A stretch of 64,000 nucleotides of DNA. It comes from Nereocystis luetkeana. Its lineage: Eukaryota > Sar > Phaeophyceae > Laminariales > Laminariaceae. The position numbers and the translations under genes are program-made. Shown here one piece after another: positions 33,358 through 46,110 of the stretch. The notes under the pieces are model-generated. The model ran no database searches and had not been told where the DNA came from. It worked only from the letters and a program-made list of their open reading frames with translations. The DNA lies in assembly GCA_031213475.1 (NCBI GenBank), contig JARUPZ010000008.1:12643938-12707937 (forward strand), given 5' to 3'. Numbering within the stretch: position 1 is the stretch's first letter; every line of letters begins with the position of its first letter.

Positions 33358-35343
33358 GGGCACGCGCTGGTGTTGTTGTTGGTGCTGCTGCTGCTGATGC
33401 TGTTGGTGGTGGCGGTGGGACGGAGGCGACGGCGGGAGCTGCTGCTGCTGCTGTCGCTGCTGCTGCTGCTGCTGAGCGAGAACCTGCTGGTGCTGCTGCT
33501 GCTGCTGGTGCTGCTGCTGCTGCTGGTGCTGTTGTTGCTGCTGCCGCTGCTGCTGCTGCTGCTGCTGCTCCCACAGCAGAAGTCTCGCATCGCCCCCATC
33601 CAGCCCCGCTGCTCCAAGCCCCTCCACCTGCTGTCCGAAAGGCTGAAACCCGGGGCTGCCAGAACCCCCCCCCCCCCACCCCGGAGACAACAGCTGCTGC
33701 ACGTCCTGAACTCCTTCCGCCGACGCTACAGCCGCTAACGCGCTCGCCTCCTGCCCCTGCGACTGGCCATGCAAAGACCGTGCTTGCCCTTGCCCCTGCC
33801 CCCCCATCCCAGCCACGCCGGAAGCGTCCTGTCCACCCGGCCGCTGCTGCGAAGACGCTCCGGCGGACACAGCTCCGGTCCAAGGAGGCCTCGGGGAATT
33901 CTCCGCGAGCACCGCCGCAGCGGCCGACAACTGCCCGAACGTAGAAATTCCGGGGAGAAGGGGGGGCGCCGAGGCGGAGGGCACCCACCCCAGGACGGGC
34001 AGCCGTACGTGCGCTAGGCTCGGTCCGTGTCCGCCAGGCATGCCACAGGCCGACGCCCCCCTCGGCGTGTACTGGTAGAGGGGGCCGTGGACCGGCGGTT
34101 CCGTCGGAAGAGGTTTAACCTCGGAGGAGCTCGCGTCATCGCCCCCAGACCCATCACCGCCACCGCCGCCACTACCGCCGCCAACCCCGCTCCCAGCGCC
34201 GGCACAAGAGGAGCTCGCACCGCCCGCCGTGGAGACGCTAACGCTAACACCGGTGCTGTTCGGGGGTCCACCACCGCCGCCGCCACCACCACCCCCACCC
34301 CCGCCACCACTTCGGCTAGAGACGGGCCAAGTGTACGAAGACGAAGCAGACACTGGAGATGACACCGGGTGGACAGAGCCTGCACGACGTGGCACCCTCG
34401 CGCCGGGTCCAGCGGAACCGTTACCGCTCCCCACTCCCGAGACAATGCCACCACCACCACCGCCACCACCACCACCACCACCACCGCCTCCGCCTCCTCC
34501 GACAGTCGCCATGGGGGCTCGGGAAGAGACGGGTGCGTCGACAAAACCCGACACGCTGGACATACCCGGAGTGCTAGCTCTATAACCAGTCACCCCAGAA
34601 ACCCCGCTCCCACTCCCATCTCCATGCCCTCCCGACAGCCCCGCGAACCCATGCGCGTCGTAACCCCCACGCATCGGGGGCGCTGGCGGCAGAAACGCCG
34701 TAGCAGGGGTGGGCATCGCACCGCTGCCTCCACCGCCGCCCGCCCCTCCCCCTCCCCCTCCTGTACCCCCCCCGGGCTGGCGCTGCGGGTGCGTCTCAAA
34801 CATCCGACGAGTTTGTTGTTGCTGCTGCTGTTGTTGCTGCTGCAGTTGCTGCAACTGGTGGTCCGACAAGTCCGACGTCCCACCATCTTCGGCGAGCCCC
34901 AACCGCCCCCTCTTCCTTCCAGCAGCGCGGACACCCCCATCGCCCGACGGCAGCCTATGGTGCATCCCAGGAGAAACAGGAGCACTACGCCCCGTTCCAA
35001 GATTAAGCCCCGGCAGAAGCCCCGCGCCGGGCACCTGGCGCCCCCCGCCCATCCCTCCTCCAGCCGCGCTGCCCACGCTCCCAGACCGACTGCCAACCAC
35101 TGGAGGCAGGGGCACCAAGCCGGGGGGTAGCTCGAGGTCGCAGGAGCGCGGGTCTATGCCTCGCTCCTGGTAGGCTAGGTGGAGCGAGCAGTAGAGCGGC
35201 TTGGTGTTGGGGTCCTCGGTGAACAGGCGCTCACGCCGGCAGCCGGGCTGCTGGCAGCGTCGGTGCTTGACGTTGACCATGTCGTCGGTCTTGTGCCTGC
35301 CGCAGAAGCGAGCCTTTTCTCCCTCTGCGCCGAAGTGCGGGTG
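33190..35343 (-). CDS. EsV-1-7 repeat protein, terminal exon
   Basis: This exon encodes 717 residues in phase 0 after a C/T-rich acceptor (TTTCCAG at 35350-35344), and ends with TAA at 33190-33192. Residues 1-68 hold EsV-1-7 units: the tail of one repeat (HPHFG...RFC14-GR-H17), then C30-x4-C35-x16-C52-x2-H55 and a closing C68. Spacing is exact for the family, named for an Ectocarpus virus gene and known from IMMEDIATE UPRIGHT, a developmental regulator in Ectocarpus. A basic GRKRGR patch near 142 could be nuclear targeting. The remainder is Gly/Ser-rich with a central poly-Gln, and ends in a ~130-residue Gln-rich tail (largely CAG codons), finishing GGHHHLQ. Biochemical role is unproven; the Cys/His spacing suggests metal binding. 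Plus-strand poly-Leu and poly-Pro frames here are shadows. Confidence 0.9.
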
Positions 35344-35359
35344 CTGGAAAGGCAGGAAA

Positions 35360-35640
35360 TAATGAGCGATTGCGACGACGACACCCCAAACACCGAAAGC
35401 GACGCCAACAACAACGGTAGCAGCAGCAGCAGCGAAAACAACGACGGCATCAACAGCAGCAGCGGCAAAAGAAGCGACAGGACAACAGCACCAACACAAC
35501 AACACCGACCGCAGCGACAAAAGCAACGACAGCAACAGCAACAACAAACGCCAACAGCAGAAGGGAAAACATCAACAATAGCGGCAGCGGTGCACACAAC
35601 GACAACAGCACAAACAATGAAGAAAACAACCACGGCAATG
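35360..35640. repeat. CAA/CAG-rich low-complexity tract at the intron end
   Basis: AACAACAGCAGC-type DNA directly upstream of the acceptor, giving poly-Gln/Asn/Ser plus-strand frames that I reject as coding. Confidence 0.7.
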
Positions 35641-36169
35641 CAAAGCAAGGCACGATATTGTAGCGGTAAGAATGCGAGATAGAAAACAGAAAGGTAACTT
35701 CACTTGAAAGCAGGAAACAAATCGCGTCACAAACAATAGTGGATCCACAGCGACAAGCCACAAGCCGTGCATGCACACGACAGGATAATAAGTCAGCAAC
35801 GAACGATTCATACTGCTACAGGGAGCACTCAAGTATGCTGTTAATAGGAAAACGGTCCTTTGCGGCGAGTCAAGGCCTCGTTTGGCGTTACTAACCCAGT
35901 GTGTTACTACCTCGCTGCCGTCGAATACAAGCAAGTGATCACGGGCACATGGGCTCTACAAGCCCAGGACATGAGCCACACACGGAGAAGCGCCATGTTG
36001 GGAGAAGCCCTCACGTGGTAGTGGTGGTGGTAGTATAGCGCTGCTGCTGCTGCACGCTCATCACACGCGGCGTGCCGAGGGCACATAAACCCTTGCTACG
36101 TCAACTATCGTATGGTGCTACAGGCCACCACCCTGTCCGGAAATTTAAGAAAAGTTTGAGTACTCACAT

Positions 36170-36212
36170 GTCACCAAAACGGTCCTTACATTTACGGAGA
36201 GCGTGGTCATCA
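36170..36212. repeat. Family G half copy
   Basis: AACGGTCCTTACATTTACGG, then AGAGCGTGGT; the other arm is missing. Confidence 0.4.
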
Positions 36213-37408
36213 TAGCTGGACCTGTGCCTTTCCTACTGCTTCGTACTACAGTAGGTGCATATTTTCTTGCAGGCAGGTCGGTTCGGAATTTTCTATAGGT
36301 CCAAAGAAACACGACAGGTGCTGTAGTGCTGCAAGACGCCAAGAGCGAAGAGAGCGAGGAAACACCTGAACGGCGGGGGGCGTGATGCCTAATGTGATCA
36401 GTTCGCTGTTGACCTACAGCAGTGCCTTCATCTTCTTGAGCGTTCAACACCAGACTTTTTTCAGGACCCGGCCTTCGTTTATGTACACTCCTTGTACTAA
36501 TAGCGCCTTAAATATATAGAGGGGTCCGATGAGCGTGAGGATATTGCGCACCGTTCGTTTTCCTGAAGCAGCAAGACTGACTCGTTCCGGCCCATCGTTC
36601 AGCCAATACAGGCAATCCTTTGTTGGCGGCTTCTACTCTTGTCGGAAAACAAGAGCACAAGTTATCATCGTGTACGAGCTACCTGGTACCAGATATCATA
36701 CATCCATCGCACGTGCATCAAGACAGCATCAGCGCCAACTCGAGCGTAAGGCCTGGGATCGATCTCTGCCGACCGACTGAGATGCCTTCAGGGGCTTTAC
36801 CGTAAAACAACAGCAGCAGTACGTGGCCATTGCCCATCAGAACATTTGTGGCGAATTCGTCGTCCATAAAAAATGCCAGAATTTGTAACCCACTTTACAA
36901 CCTGGACACCCGTAATACGGCCTGATCTCACCGTGCTTGACTACAAGTATCACACCAAGTTTTGCAAATATGTACCAGGTATGAGTTTTGAGGAAAAATT
37001 CAACCTCACGGCTGAAAGGCGTACCAGACACATTATCTTGATGTTTTCAAATGACCGTTTGATCTCGGGGCGGTCCAAAAAACAAGGAACACAAATGGGT
37101 TAGTTATTGAAAAAAACGGGCTGAGGTTTGTTGATAACATTAGCAGACGTAACAAAATCAACAGAGCCCTCCAAGCCCACCCACACAACCCGGAAGGTCG
37201 TCCGCCTTATCCACCGTGAGCCACACGCAAAAATGGCGAACTCACACCGCAAGCTTTGAGCAAGCGAAAGCTTGACCTTGCAGGGGCTGCAATCCCATTT
37301 CTGGAAACAAATATTTGGGATCGCGTAAACGATCGACACAGCTGGCTGGGGTTGACGGTCAGTTAATACTGATTTTGTATATAGGGGCGGCGAAATGTGG
37401 GTACCTTG

Positions 37409-37610
37409 GTATGTTTTTTCACAACAAGGGCCGTTTTCTCTACCTGTCGACACCCAGCACACCCAGCGTCCTACCGACTCTTCAATCCCAAATAGACGCA
37501 AGTTCTGTGGTCACGAAAATACCACAAGACATACTACAGCAGTAGACATCGTAAAGCAACAAGCAGAGTAGGGAATGCAATGCCACGTCATCGTCCTGGA
37601 TACGACAGCG
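37409..37610 (+). repeat. Family C copy, diverged
   Basis: CTACCTGTCGACACCCAGCA, CAAGTTCTGTGGTCACGAAA, and GGGAATGCAATGCCACGTCA. Confidence 0.65.
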
Positions 37611-38031
37611 CAGAAACCTAAATGACGTACTCGTGGCTGGTACATCTTTACGAACAAACACACACGCTACGCCACAAGGGCGCAAGTCAGAAACGAAAAA
37701 CAGACGCAGAAGTCCGCACGCAACCAACTGCTCCGAAATACGAAGTACCTCGTCAACGAATGCCAACTGCCAGGGCTGGATGACGACTTGACGTAAGCCA
37801 ACCAACTCACCGCAGTCCTACGAACAACATCAACGCGACAGCAGGCGCACACTATTGAAAAAATGGAAACAGTGCAACCCCCTTGGTGACGTTTTTGGTG
37901 ACATTGAGACGGGAAAATGGTCCAACAAAGAATGACGATTGCGGCACGAACTATTATTCGTGGACACGACCCTGTCAGAAAAGACCACAGGTCGAGCGAG
38001 GCTAATACGGACCCGGCCCCCACTTGGCACT

Positions 38032-38352
38032 TTTTGTTTTGTTTTTGTTAATCATCACTTTTACTTCCCAGCTTAACTCGTGGGAGGTTTTACCCTCAGC
38101 GGTTCAGCGGTCTTCTTCTGGACAAGCCGTAGTCACAGGTGTCGTCCCTTCTCCCCCCCGGAACGTGCCTTCATTTTTTGTCGCGCATAGGGTTCAGCAC
38201 GCCCAGTGCTCGTCGATTTTCATCGAATGTAGCTAACTCACGCTGTCGCGCTTTCCGCTAGCAAATTTTTATGCAAGACAGAGCCCTTACGAATATGCAC
38301 TCGGTGAGACTTGAATCCACGAAATCGATCTTAGTAGGCACGCGGACCACCT
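38032..38352 (-). mobile_element. SINE-B copy 1, head cut by MITE-A
   Basis: SINE-B differs from SINE-A in its head. Read on the minus strand it has GGTGGTCCGCGTGCC and B box GGATTCAAGTCTCACC. The body keeps the shared TTCGATGAAAATCGACGAGC and AAAGGCACGTTCCGG blocks. MITE-A copy 7 begins at the head boundary. Confidence 0.75.
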
Positions 38353-38354
38353 AC

Positions 38355-38455
38355 TATTACGGGGGACCATAGTAAATAGGACCTATGATACACACGAAAA
38401 CCACCACATTTACCTATTTTTACAAACAATGTTTTGTCCTTCCTATTCACTACCC
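38355..38455. mobile_element. MITE-A copy 7, right end decayed
   Basis: Left TATTACGGGGGACCATAG is perfect; the right arm fades after TTTTGTCCTTCCTATTCACT. Confidence 0.75.
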
Positions 38456-38736
38456 GAACCTGATCCCACTTAGTGATGCAGAAATATAATTGAGCCGCCG
38501 GCAGGACCCACCAAGGCACCCCTGCTCCCACACGATTCTATCCATCATAACGGGGTTTCCACTAGGACGGCGACATCATACACGGGAACAACAGTATATA
38601 CACCCAGGCAGCACTCGGTCACCACGCTACAATCAAGTTACGAAGGATCAGCAAGGCCGAAAATATTAATATGAACCGTTGTGGTGTAAATGTCAAGACC
38701 AAAGAGTTAGGCTGGTACCTCTTCTTCTGGGCAGGA

Positions 38737-38812
38737 ATATAAGGGCCGTTTCGTCTTGGCATTGACACCAAAACGTTCCTTATATTTTCGGCCAGAGTGA
38801 GGGCTACTAACC
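38737..38812. repeat. Family G copy
   Basis: TATAAGGGCCGTTTCGTCTT ... GTTCCTTATATTTTCGGCCA. Confidence 0.65.
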
Positions 38813-38892
38813 CTTCATGACTCGAGTATAGTATGGCGACCGAGTGCTGCCTACGTGTAGTGCTGTTCTCGTTTATGCTGTACTCGTACGAG

Positions 38893-39143
38893 TGTGTGTG
38901 TGTGTGTGTTCTTCACATTAAACCGTTCTTTCTACCCGTCGACATCCAGCACAACCAGTGTCCGTGCCGATTCTTCCATCCTAGAAGAGATACAAGTTCT
39001 GTGGTCACAAAGCTACGCCACAGAGATACTACGTTGCCACGTGTGCAGTGTGAACTGCAGTGGGCAATGCAAAGCCATGTCATCATACTAGATACGACAG
39101 GCACGACATACGCAATCTATGAAATAGTGAAACGAAAAGAAAC
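38893..39143 (+). repeat. Family C copy 2 (251 bp)
   Basis: Near-identical to 19221-19464; preceded here by a GTGTGTGT run. Confidence 0.85.
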
Positions 39144-39501
39144 ACCCACCCCCTGGTATACAGTACTGCTGCTGCAGCCCTTTGCTCAAGAGGCAAATTG
39201 GTCTATTAATAGTCCAATTCCAGCTATTTGTCCCCAAAACGTGCCTGGTGTAGTTCCTTGTACGTGAAAGGAATCCTGTTATAACTGCGCTCACCTTTTT
39301 GGCGACAAACTAACTGCTTGTCAAAAGTGTCGTATAATTTGGGCACTTTTGCGGAGGTATACAGTGGGGTACCACACACCCTGTGAGACCAGGTAAATCC
39401 GCTTCATACGAGAAAAAAATACCTTGAATTAGTGTTGTCAGCGGTAAAATAAGACCACCTTTATTGGCGTGTCACGCGGCGGTTTCTGGCTGACACAGAC
39501 G

Positions 39502-39833
39502 TTTTTTTTTTTTTTTGCTCATCCCATTTATTATCTTCGCACATCTTCCTCTCTCTCTCCTTCCAACTCGTAACTCAGATCCGGGGTCACATAGCAGGCT
39601 CTTCTACCCCCTTCCTGCTACGGTACGTGCCTTCATTTTTATCGCCTTTTCTTCCCTCGTCGACTCCCATCGAATTGTGCCTACCCACGCTGCAAGGCGC
39701 TCTCAACAATTGAATCCTTTTTTATTTTTATTTTTGCAAATAAAGTCAAATGTCCGACCCACCTAGGGCTCGAACCCAGGACTCAAACACACGTAGAGTT
39801 CGAGGTTAACCACTTGAACCACCGGGGCGATGG
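39502..39833 (-). mobile_element. SINE-A copy 3
   Basis: Full length with a T-run (A-tail complement) at the left and head at the right. A ~16-bp internal deletion removes the GAGAAGATTTCAGCC part of the body near 39645. Confidence 0.9.
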
Positions 39834-39987
39834 GCCAGTATCATATCGTACGATGGGAGACAATGAGACAAGATAGGGCTATTAAAGTCTTGTCGCAATT
39901 ATTGAGGCAAGGCACGAGCTGTAGTGGGGGGAGGGGGGGGGGAAGAGGGGAGCCTGCTCCGTTCCCCCGTATCTCAGTTACGACGCC

Positions 39988-40100
39988 TACGGGGGGTCAT
40001 ACTAATAGTAAATATGATCAAATACTGTAGGTAAAAATACCGAAATATTTAGTTTTTGGTGTGTACCGTAGGTTCTATTTAATGTGGTCCCCTGGAATAT
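39988..40100. mobile_element. MITE-A copy 8, diverged
   Basis: Both arms are recognisable (TACGGGGGGTCATA and GTGGTCCCCTGGAATA). Confidence 0.7.
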
Positions 40101-40140
40101 CAACAGGAGAAAGGAGGGAGAAAACAACGCGAGGATAATA

Positions 40141-40237
40141 TTAACCCCTTTAGAACCGCAGTCCCGTTTGGGGACAAAACTACTTGAGATTTGACTGGTT
40201 TGTCCCCAGAACGGGGCTGCGGTTCTAAAAGGGTTAA
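40141..40237. mobile_element. MITE-B copy, intact hairpin
   Basis: TTAA duplications at 40141 and 40234; arms ~95% complementary. The empty site would be ATATTAATAGG. Confidence 0.95.
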
Positions 40238-40267
40238 TAGGTGCGACGAGAACACAGAAACACTCAG

Positions 40268-40325
40268 GACAGAAATGTAAGGACCATTCGGTTTTCATAT
40301 TTATATCCCAAGGGTCCTTACAACA
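40268..40325. repeat. Family G copy
   Basis: ATGTAAGGACCATTCGGTTT with GGGTCCTTACA. Confidence 0.55.
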
Positions 40326-41099
40326 GCGTCCAACTTTTCCGTGTTTTTATTTTCGGTATATATATTTTCAAGCCTGATTGATGCATGCTCAATTTTACAG
40401 CAGAACAGAGTAGAAAAGCAGAACACGTTGTGGTTGTCGTATCCGATACGATGGCATGGCAATGCAATGCCTTCTCTCCATGATGCATTTTCCACGGGAT
40501 ATCTTGTACGTTCTGGCGTGTGTATCTTGTGCTTGTCATTTTTACGTACTGTATTAATTAAGAGTACGATAGCATGGCATTGCAACGTCCAATGTCTATA
40601 AATAGTAAACCCCTTACTGCATTTTCCACGGGGAATCTACGCGTAATACATCATCAACACGTGTCGTACGTATGTGGCCACAGAGCTTGTACCCCCTTGG
40701 CGTGTAAGTTGAATATTAATATTAATCATAATGTAATAGAAAGCACTATGTATAGGAACGGCAGTAGTATGTATAGCCTTTACCGCGTTTTTGACACACC
40801 AACATATACCAGATACAAGTACCATGAACATAGATTTTGTGGTGGTCCGCACATAATTTTCGCTTTGTCTACAATGCGCGGCGAAGCCAAGCTCGGGTCG
40901 AACCTAAGCCTGGACTCTGGCTGGGGGTAGGGTAGGGTAGGGTAGGGTTGAGTCGATGCCGTCTGGTGAATCGTAAAATAAAAACACCGAAAGCCTATTA
41001 TTTATATTAAAAACCAGCGACGAATCGTTATATTTTTGGTATTTGTATATATCTACTATTAATACAAGTCTGGATTGTGTGCCAAATACTGGTAAAGGA

Positions 41100-41190
41100 G
41101 ACAGACTCCAGCAAGGACTTTGGGTATGCATATGCTGCATGTAGACGGATAGAAAAGACGGTTGAGTGTGAAAAACACACGTACAGACAC
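41100..41190 (-). repeat. Family C fragment
   Basis: Complement of the 5' part (TGTAGACGGATAGAAAAGAC, then GTGTGAAAAACACAC). Confidence 0.45.
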
Positions 41191-41905
41191 CGGACCCTAC
41201 ATCAACCGCCTCCCTGAAACCCTGGTAGCTCGTAACTGGGTTGATGGAGTCGGCAGCGCTAGCAAAACTGGGAGCAGCATCAAATTGCTTCGCTTGCGCA
41301 CGAATGTTTGCAAAAGTTGAACGAAATAACCGAAAAGTAGAGCTGTTGCTGTCTGTAGTAACCGACCAGAAAGTAACAAAACCCAAAACGAAATAGTCGG
41401 AATAAATAACAGAAAACACACAAAAAAACGGCACGAGAAACAATGTGATAAACTACCAATCCAAGAATAAAAACTGACGCTGCTCCCTATTATTGGTACA
41501 TAGGGGTACTTCGTGCAGTAGTTCATGTACTACGGCTGATGTACTTGATGTATACCAGGTATGGGACCACTTTCGTAACGAAAAGACAACTTTGCTGCTC
41601 GTACAGGGTACCACAGGCCACAGGTGGTGGTATGAACTACGCTCCTACTACAGCAGCAGTAAGTATATAGCTGGTACATACAGCTCATGAACCCTCCAGG
41701 GCTTCTGGCCTACCGATATGGAACAGGCGTCGTCTCAGCAAACAGCCTCAAACAACCAACACATGCAAGCGATGAAAAAAAAAAAATGTCTCGGTACTCT
41801 GGTGCAATATTTATTTAATAGTTGTTTTTTTTTTGTAATTTTTCCATTGTGTTTTTCTTAGTTTCGTTTTTGCTCTCGTAACGCATACGGACTGCTACGT
41901 AGCAT

Positions 41906-42121
41906 GTTCATGTCGTGCCTGTAGAGTACGATGACGTGGCATAGCCTTGTCTACTCCGCTTAATGCCTTACCAGGTACATCTGTCTTGTGGTTTTGTGAC
42001 CACAGAGCTTTCATCTTCCCTATTGTAGTAATAGAATAAAGAATCGGCACAGACAACTGCTGGGTGTGTGGTGATGTCGACGAGTAGAAAGAACGGCTTA
42101 CGTGAAGAACGCACACATAAC
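41906..42121 (-). repeat. Family C copy, inverted and diverged
   Basis: GTCGACGAGTAGAAAGAACG and AAGAATCGGCACAGACA complement the consensus; a TACCAGGTA word sits inside at about 41970. Confidence 0.65.
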
Positions 42122-42544
42122 ATGATCTGAACAAGATGGCAAGCACTGCCGTACCGCTATTACTTGTCAGAAGCACAGCAGTACAAAAGACGTGGTCGTC
42201 ATGGTGAATGAATTACGGTCATGGTTTGCATGCCAAGATCGTCCTGCGGGCATGACTTTTGCAACCGTAACATGCAAGTTCAACCAACCAATCCCGCGTC
42301 CCGCCTGCCACCAACCACAAAATCAAAGGTAAATGACTTAACAAAAAAGTAACGACGGAAGTCCGCGAAAAGAAGGAGTGTAAAGGAAGGACAGAGGAAG
42401 GAAGAGAACGAACGCAACAACCAAAGCACAACACCACCCCCTGCAGGCTACGTATCGGCAAACCCATGGCACATGCCAGGTCTCCCATGTGGGTGGGTTG
42501 ATTTTTCACATATAAAACACACTATTAATATGAATCCTATTAAT

Positions 42545-42620
42545 ATTGATACAGCAGTATTTCTGGCCATCCACATTCAGCACACCCAGTGCCATAGATG
42601 ATGTTTTCATCCTATCAATA
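42545..42620 (+). repeat. Family C fragment
   Basis: GGCCATCCACATTCAGCACA, then CCCAGTGCC. Confidence 0.4.
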
Positions 42621-42629
42621 TTGGCATTT

Positions 42630-42724
42630 GACCCTTTTAGAACCGCAGTCTAATTTTGGGGACAATCCAATCAAATTTCAAGTAGTTTGTCCCCAAATCG
42701 GGACTGCGGTTCTAAAAGGGTTAA
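42630..42724. mobile_element. MITE-B copy, intact hairpin
   Basis: Right TTAA present; the left flank has drifted to TTGA. Arms are almost perfectly complementary. Confidence 0.92.
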
Positions 42725-42893
42725 GGAAATATACTGCTGTATAGATATACAAGTTCCCCTTTGGGATTGTGGTTGACTTATGTTACTATTAAATATTAAA
42801 CAATAGAAATGCACAGGGAGGGTGTCGCAAACTGAAAAGGGATAACACAGCACGAGATAATTCCTCTTACCAGCTCAGCTAATAAAATAATAC

Positions 42894-43001
42894 TATTACG
42901 GGGGACCATAGCTAATAGGACCAAATATTGTTGGTAAAAATGGTCAAATATACAGGTTTTTATGTATACCATAGGTCCTGTTAACTATGGCCCCCGTGAT
43001 A
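42894..43001. mobile_element. MITE-A copy 9
   Basis: Intact; the right terminus reads CCCCCGTGATA. Confidence 0.9.
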
Positions 43002-43267
43002 TTATTAATAATAATAACACTACTCTTACGTAGCCACCGAGCAAGAACGAATACAATTCAAAATATCTTGCAAGCAAGCCACGTAAAAGAAAAGCAGTAA
43101 CCGAGCAAGTAACACCGACCAGCCCAACCGAGTTTATACTTGGAGCACGAACCCCATGTATGTATCATACGTACCGGAGAAAAGGGCATCGCAAATACCG
43201 TAGGCAGATGATGCGCGATACACAAGCTACTATTTAATAGCGCACCACGATGAACCAGACGGCGTCC

Positions 43268-43584
43268 CCGGTGGCTTGGTATATAGGTGGTCCGCGTGCC
43301 TATCACGATCAATTTCGTGGGTTCAAGTCTCACCGAGTGCATGCTCGTAGGGACTTTTTCTTGCATAAAAAAATGACTAGCGGAAAGCGCGAGAGCGTGG
43401 GTTAGCTGCATTCGATGAAAGTTGACGAGCAACGGGAAAGCTGAACCCTATGCGCGACAAAAAACAAAGGCACGTACCGGGGGGGAGAAGGGACGACACC
43501 TGTGACCACGGCTTGTCCAGAAGATCGCCGGGGGTAAAACCTCCTACGAGTTGGGCTGGAAGGTAAAAGAGATGATGAAAAAAA
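43268..43584 (+). mobile_element. SINE-B copy 2, full length
   Basis: Head TGGCTTGGTATATAGGTGGT with B box GGGTTCAAGTCTC at about 43318. The body has GAGCGTGGGTTAGC, CGCGACAAAAAACAAAGGCA and CGTACCGGGG. It ends in GATGATGAAAAAAAC. Confidence 0.8.
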
Positions 43585-43755
43585 CATATATATATATTTA
43601 TATAACACGCGACTGTGTATTTTTATATTATTAAAGGTTATTGTAAGGTCGCGCCATCAATAGGAACTCGCCCAGCACCAATTTTTCGACCATACTGTGG
43701 TCAAGTTGTTTACGTAGGTGAATGGTGGCAAGCAGTGATACTACCGCAGTAGTAC

Positions 43756-43858
43756 TTAACCCTTGTATTAATAGTACCACAGTCCCGTTTCGGGGACAAA
43801 TTACTCGAAATTTGAGTGAATCGTTCCCGAAAGGAGACTGCGGTACTAGAAGGGTTAA
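43756..43858. mobile_element. MITE-B copy carrying a TATTAATAGTACC insert
   Basis: TTAA at both ends. The left arm reads CCCTTGTATTAATAGTACCA where the consensus has CCCTTTTAGAACCG, so the word TATTAATAG lies inside the element. Confidence 0.85.
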
Positions 43859-45734
43859 GGAAATGCACAAACACCCGAAGGAGTAAGGAGAGTAGACAAT
43901 GCAATGCCATGCCATCGATAAAGCAGATATATCACATCAGCTGAGTGTTGTTGTGTTTTCTGCTCTTCCAAGTGAAGAAAAATGACGGCATCATGCAGGG
44001 GGGTACGAAGAAAAATACCAGGCACCAGGTATTCGACAACGACTGCCCGCTTTCACGGTCCAGACAGGAGGGGGAGGGGAGTACTCATCTGTAGTTTGCC
44101 TTACTGCTGTAGTATCGCCATTGGACTATTGGCCACGCATCCTTTTCGAGACAAATCATCGTCTCCTACTCCTAACAGAAGACACCCACAACCTTTGGGC
44201 GCCCATACTTTTTTTCTGTATACCGGTATTACATACCAGTACCAGGTACCAGGTATATATGTTAGTTTTGCCAATCTCACCCCCTTCCTTCCTGCTTCGC
44301 CAACGGCGTGGCCACCATTTATCACCCAGGATAGCTATCGTGCTGTCGCTGGCCAGACAGGGCGGGGGCGTAGGACAGCGTCGAATCAACTGAAATGTTC
44401 CCCGGTGTGGCCACGTCCAGACACGGCAATGGGTAGAATATGCAATTGCCTCGTGGGCGCCTGGCCATAAGCACACTACCGCTGTACGAGATACCCCTGG
44501 TACTAAAGTAGTAGTAATAGCTTACGCGATCCCTCCCCTCGCCTCCCTTCCACCCCACCCCACACAAATGATCTGTAACTCGGCCGCCAGCCATGGTGAC
44601 CGCCCGAAACAAAAGCGGCACTCTGGTTGTGCTATTAGCTAATGCAGTGTTTGGAGTGTGTTAGCTAACCCAGTGATTGGCGTGCTTACAGCGTCGCTGC
44701 CAAACCACGCCAATCCAACTTATATATACCTGGTACTCGTTTGCTGATGTGTCTGTATAATGTATACCTGGTACATACTATGGACATAAATTGTACCTCT
44801 GGTACCTGGTATTTGGCAAATAGGTAACATCAAGTACAACCAAAACTCGAAAAAAAAAAAAACGATTTGTGCGAATTCTTCGAGAAATCCCACTCCGTTG
44901 GAATGTTTTTTCATTACGTACGTACCAGGTACGAGGTATGACCTTCAGAAGTTTTCTCTCTGTGCCGTGCTTCCCTGCGTCACCCACTGGATACCACGCT
45001 GACAAATCACAGAGGAATACATGATATACATATTCGTACACTGCAGAAATACATTGAGTTGGAAACGACTCCTCCTGCAAAAAAACTGACACAACGATAT
45101 TAATTAAGCAGTGACGAAACTATCCTTCTATGATGAGCAAATGGAACCAAGGGGACGGCGACGGCGACGGCACACACACGCGTGGCCAACACGCCATTCA
45201 AAAAAAAATAATCACGTTCTATACTTACGACAAATCTTGAGAAGTTAAGACCACATCTCTAGAAACGAAAACAAGAAACATTCAGCCGAGGCAAATCAAG
45301 ATAAAAAAAAAAGAAACCAGCAGCCAATCCTGTACCACTGAACCGCCGAGTCGGTGAAAAAATACTTGGAATAAGTGCTTCAAAGTTTAGGTACACAGCC
45401 TGGGAACATTAAAAAACGTGCACGAGGACCAAATGAGCCAACGACCCGCGCTGGGTCAACTTTTCTGCCAAAAATACACGTGGATTTCTCTCGCGGTGAT
45501 TTTCTCGTATGAAAATAGTAACAGACGTTCCCTGAGGCAAGTATGATATCATTTTCAGCCCCGCATGTGCATTAAATCAAGAATTTGAGCACCACGGATC
45601 CAGGCCTGGGCTGGGTTGGATTGCATCTCTACTGACCTACTGCGACACCTTCAAGTATAGAGCATTAGTACAGCAGCCACTACTTTGTCCTTTGTTTTAT
45701 TCTCTTGTCCTACCATATAATACTCGTCGTTGGT

Positions 45735-45985
45735 GTTGCCGGCGTGTGTGTTGTGCTTGTCGTATCTCGTACGATAGCACGATATTGCACTCACTGCTCG
45801 TCCACCCTCCTTGCTGCAATACAACGTGCTATATGCGTATGATATCACTACTACTGCTGTGTCGTCGGTTTGACATCGCAGAGCTTGCATCTCTCTGGGA
45901 TGAAGAATCGGCACGGACGCTGGGTGTGCAGGTTGTAGACGGGTAGAAATTACGGTTACATGTGAAAACACACATAACATGCGAG
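45735..45985 (-). repeat. Family C copy, inverted, diverged
   Basis: Complement shows GTAATTTCTACCCGTC, CACCCAGCGTCCGTGCCGAT and a GATACGACAAGCACA 3' part. Confidence 0.65.
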
Positions 45986-46034
45986 CCTGAGGTAGTGACT
46001 TCCGTACAAAATCCGTCATATTTGTAGACCACTA

Positions 46035-46110
46035 CAAAAACTACACACCCTGCAGCACGCGCGATCGAAGTTTCACATGCAGCTTGCAAACATGACGGGG
46101 GAAAAAAAAC
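46035..46110 (+). repeat. Family E copy 4
   Basis: GCGCGATCGAAGTTTCACAT, then GCAGCTTGCAAACATGA; truncated after this. Confidence 0.5.

Noticed and set aside
33193..33738. 181-codon plus-strand poly-Leu frame
   Set aside because: Antisense of the CAG-coded Gln tract of the EsV-1-7 terminal exon.
34229..35173. Plus-strand Pro-rich and Thr/His-rich frames
   Set aside because: Shadows of Gly-rich coding on the opposite strand; the minus frame alone carries the conserved Cys/His spacing.
35344..35547. N-terminal extension MLLLLLSLL... of the minus-strand open frame
   Set aside because: It lies upstream of a good acceptor (TTTCCAG) and translates a CAA/CAG-rich intron tail; the EsV-1-7 unit needs the upstream exon instead.
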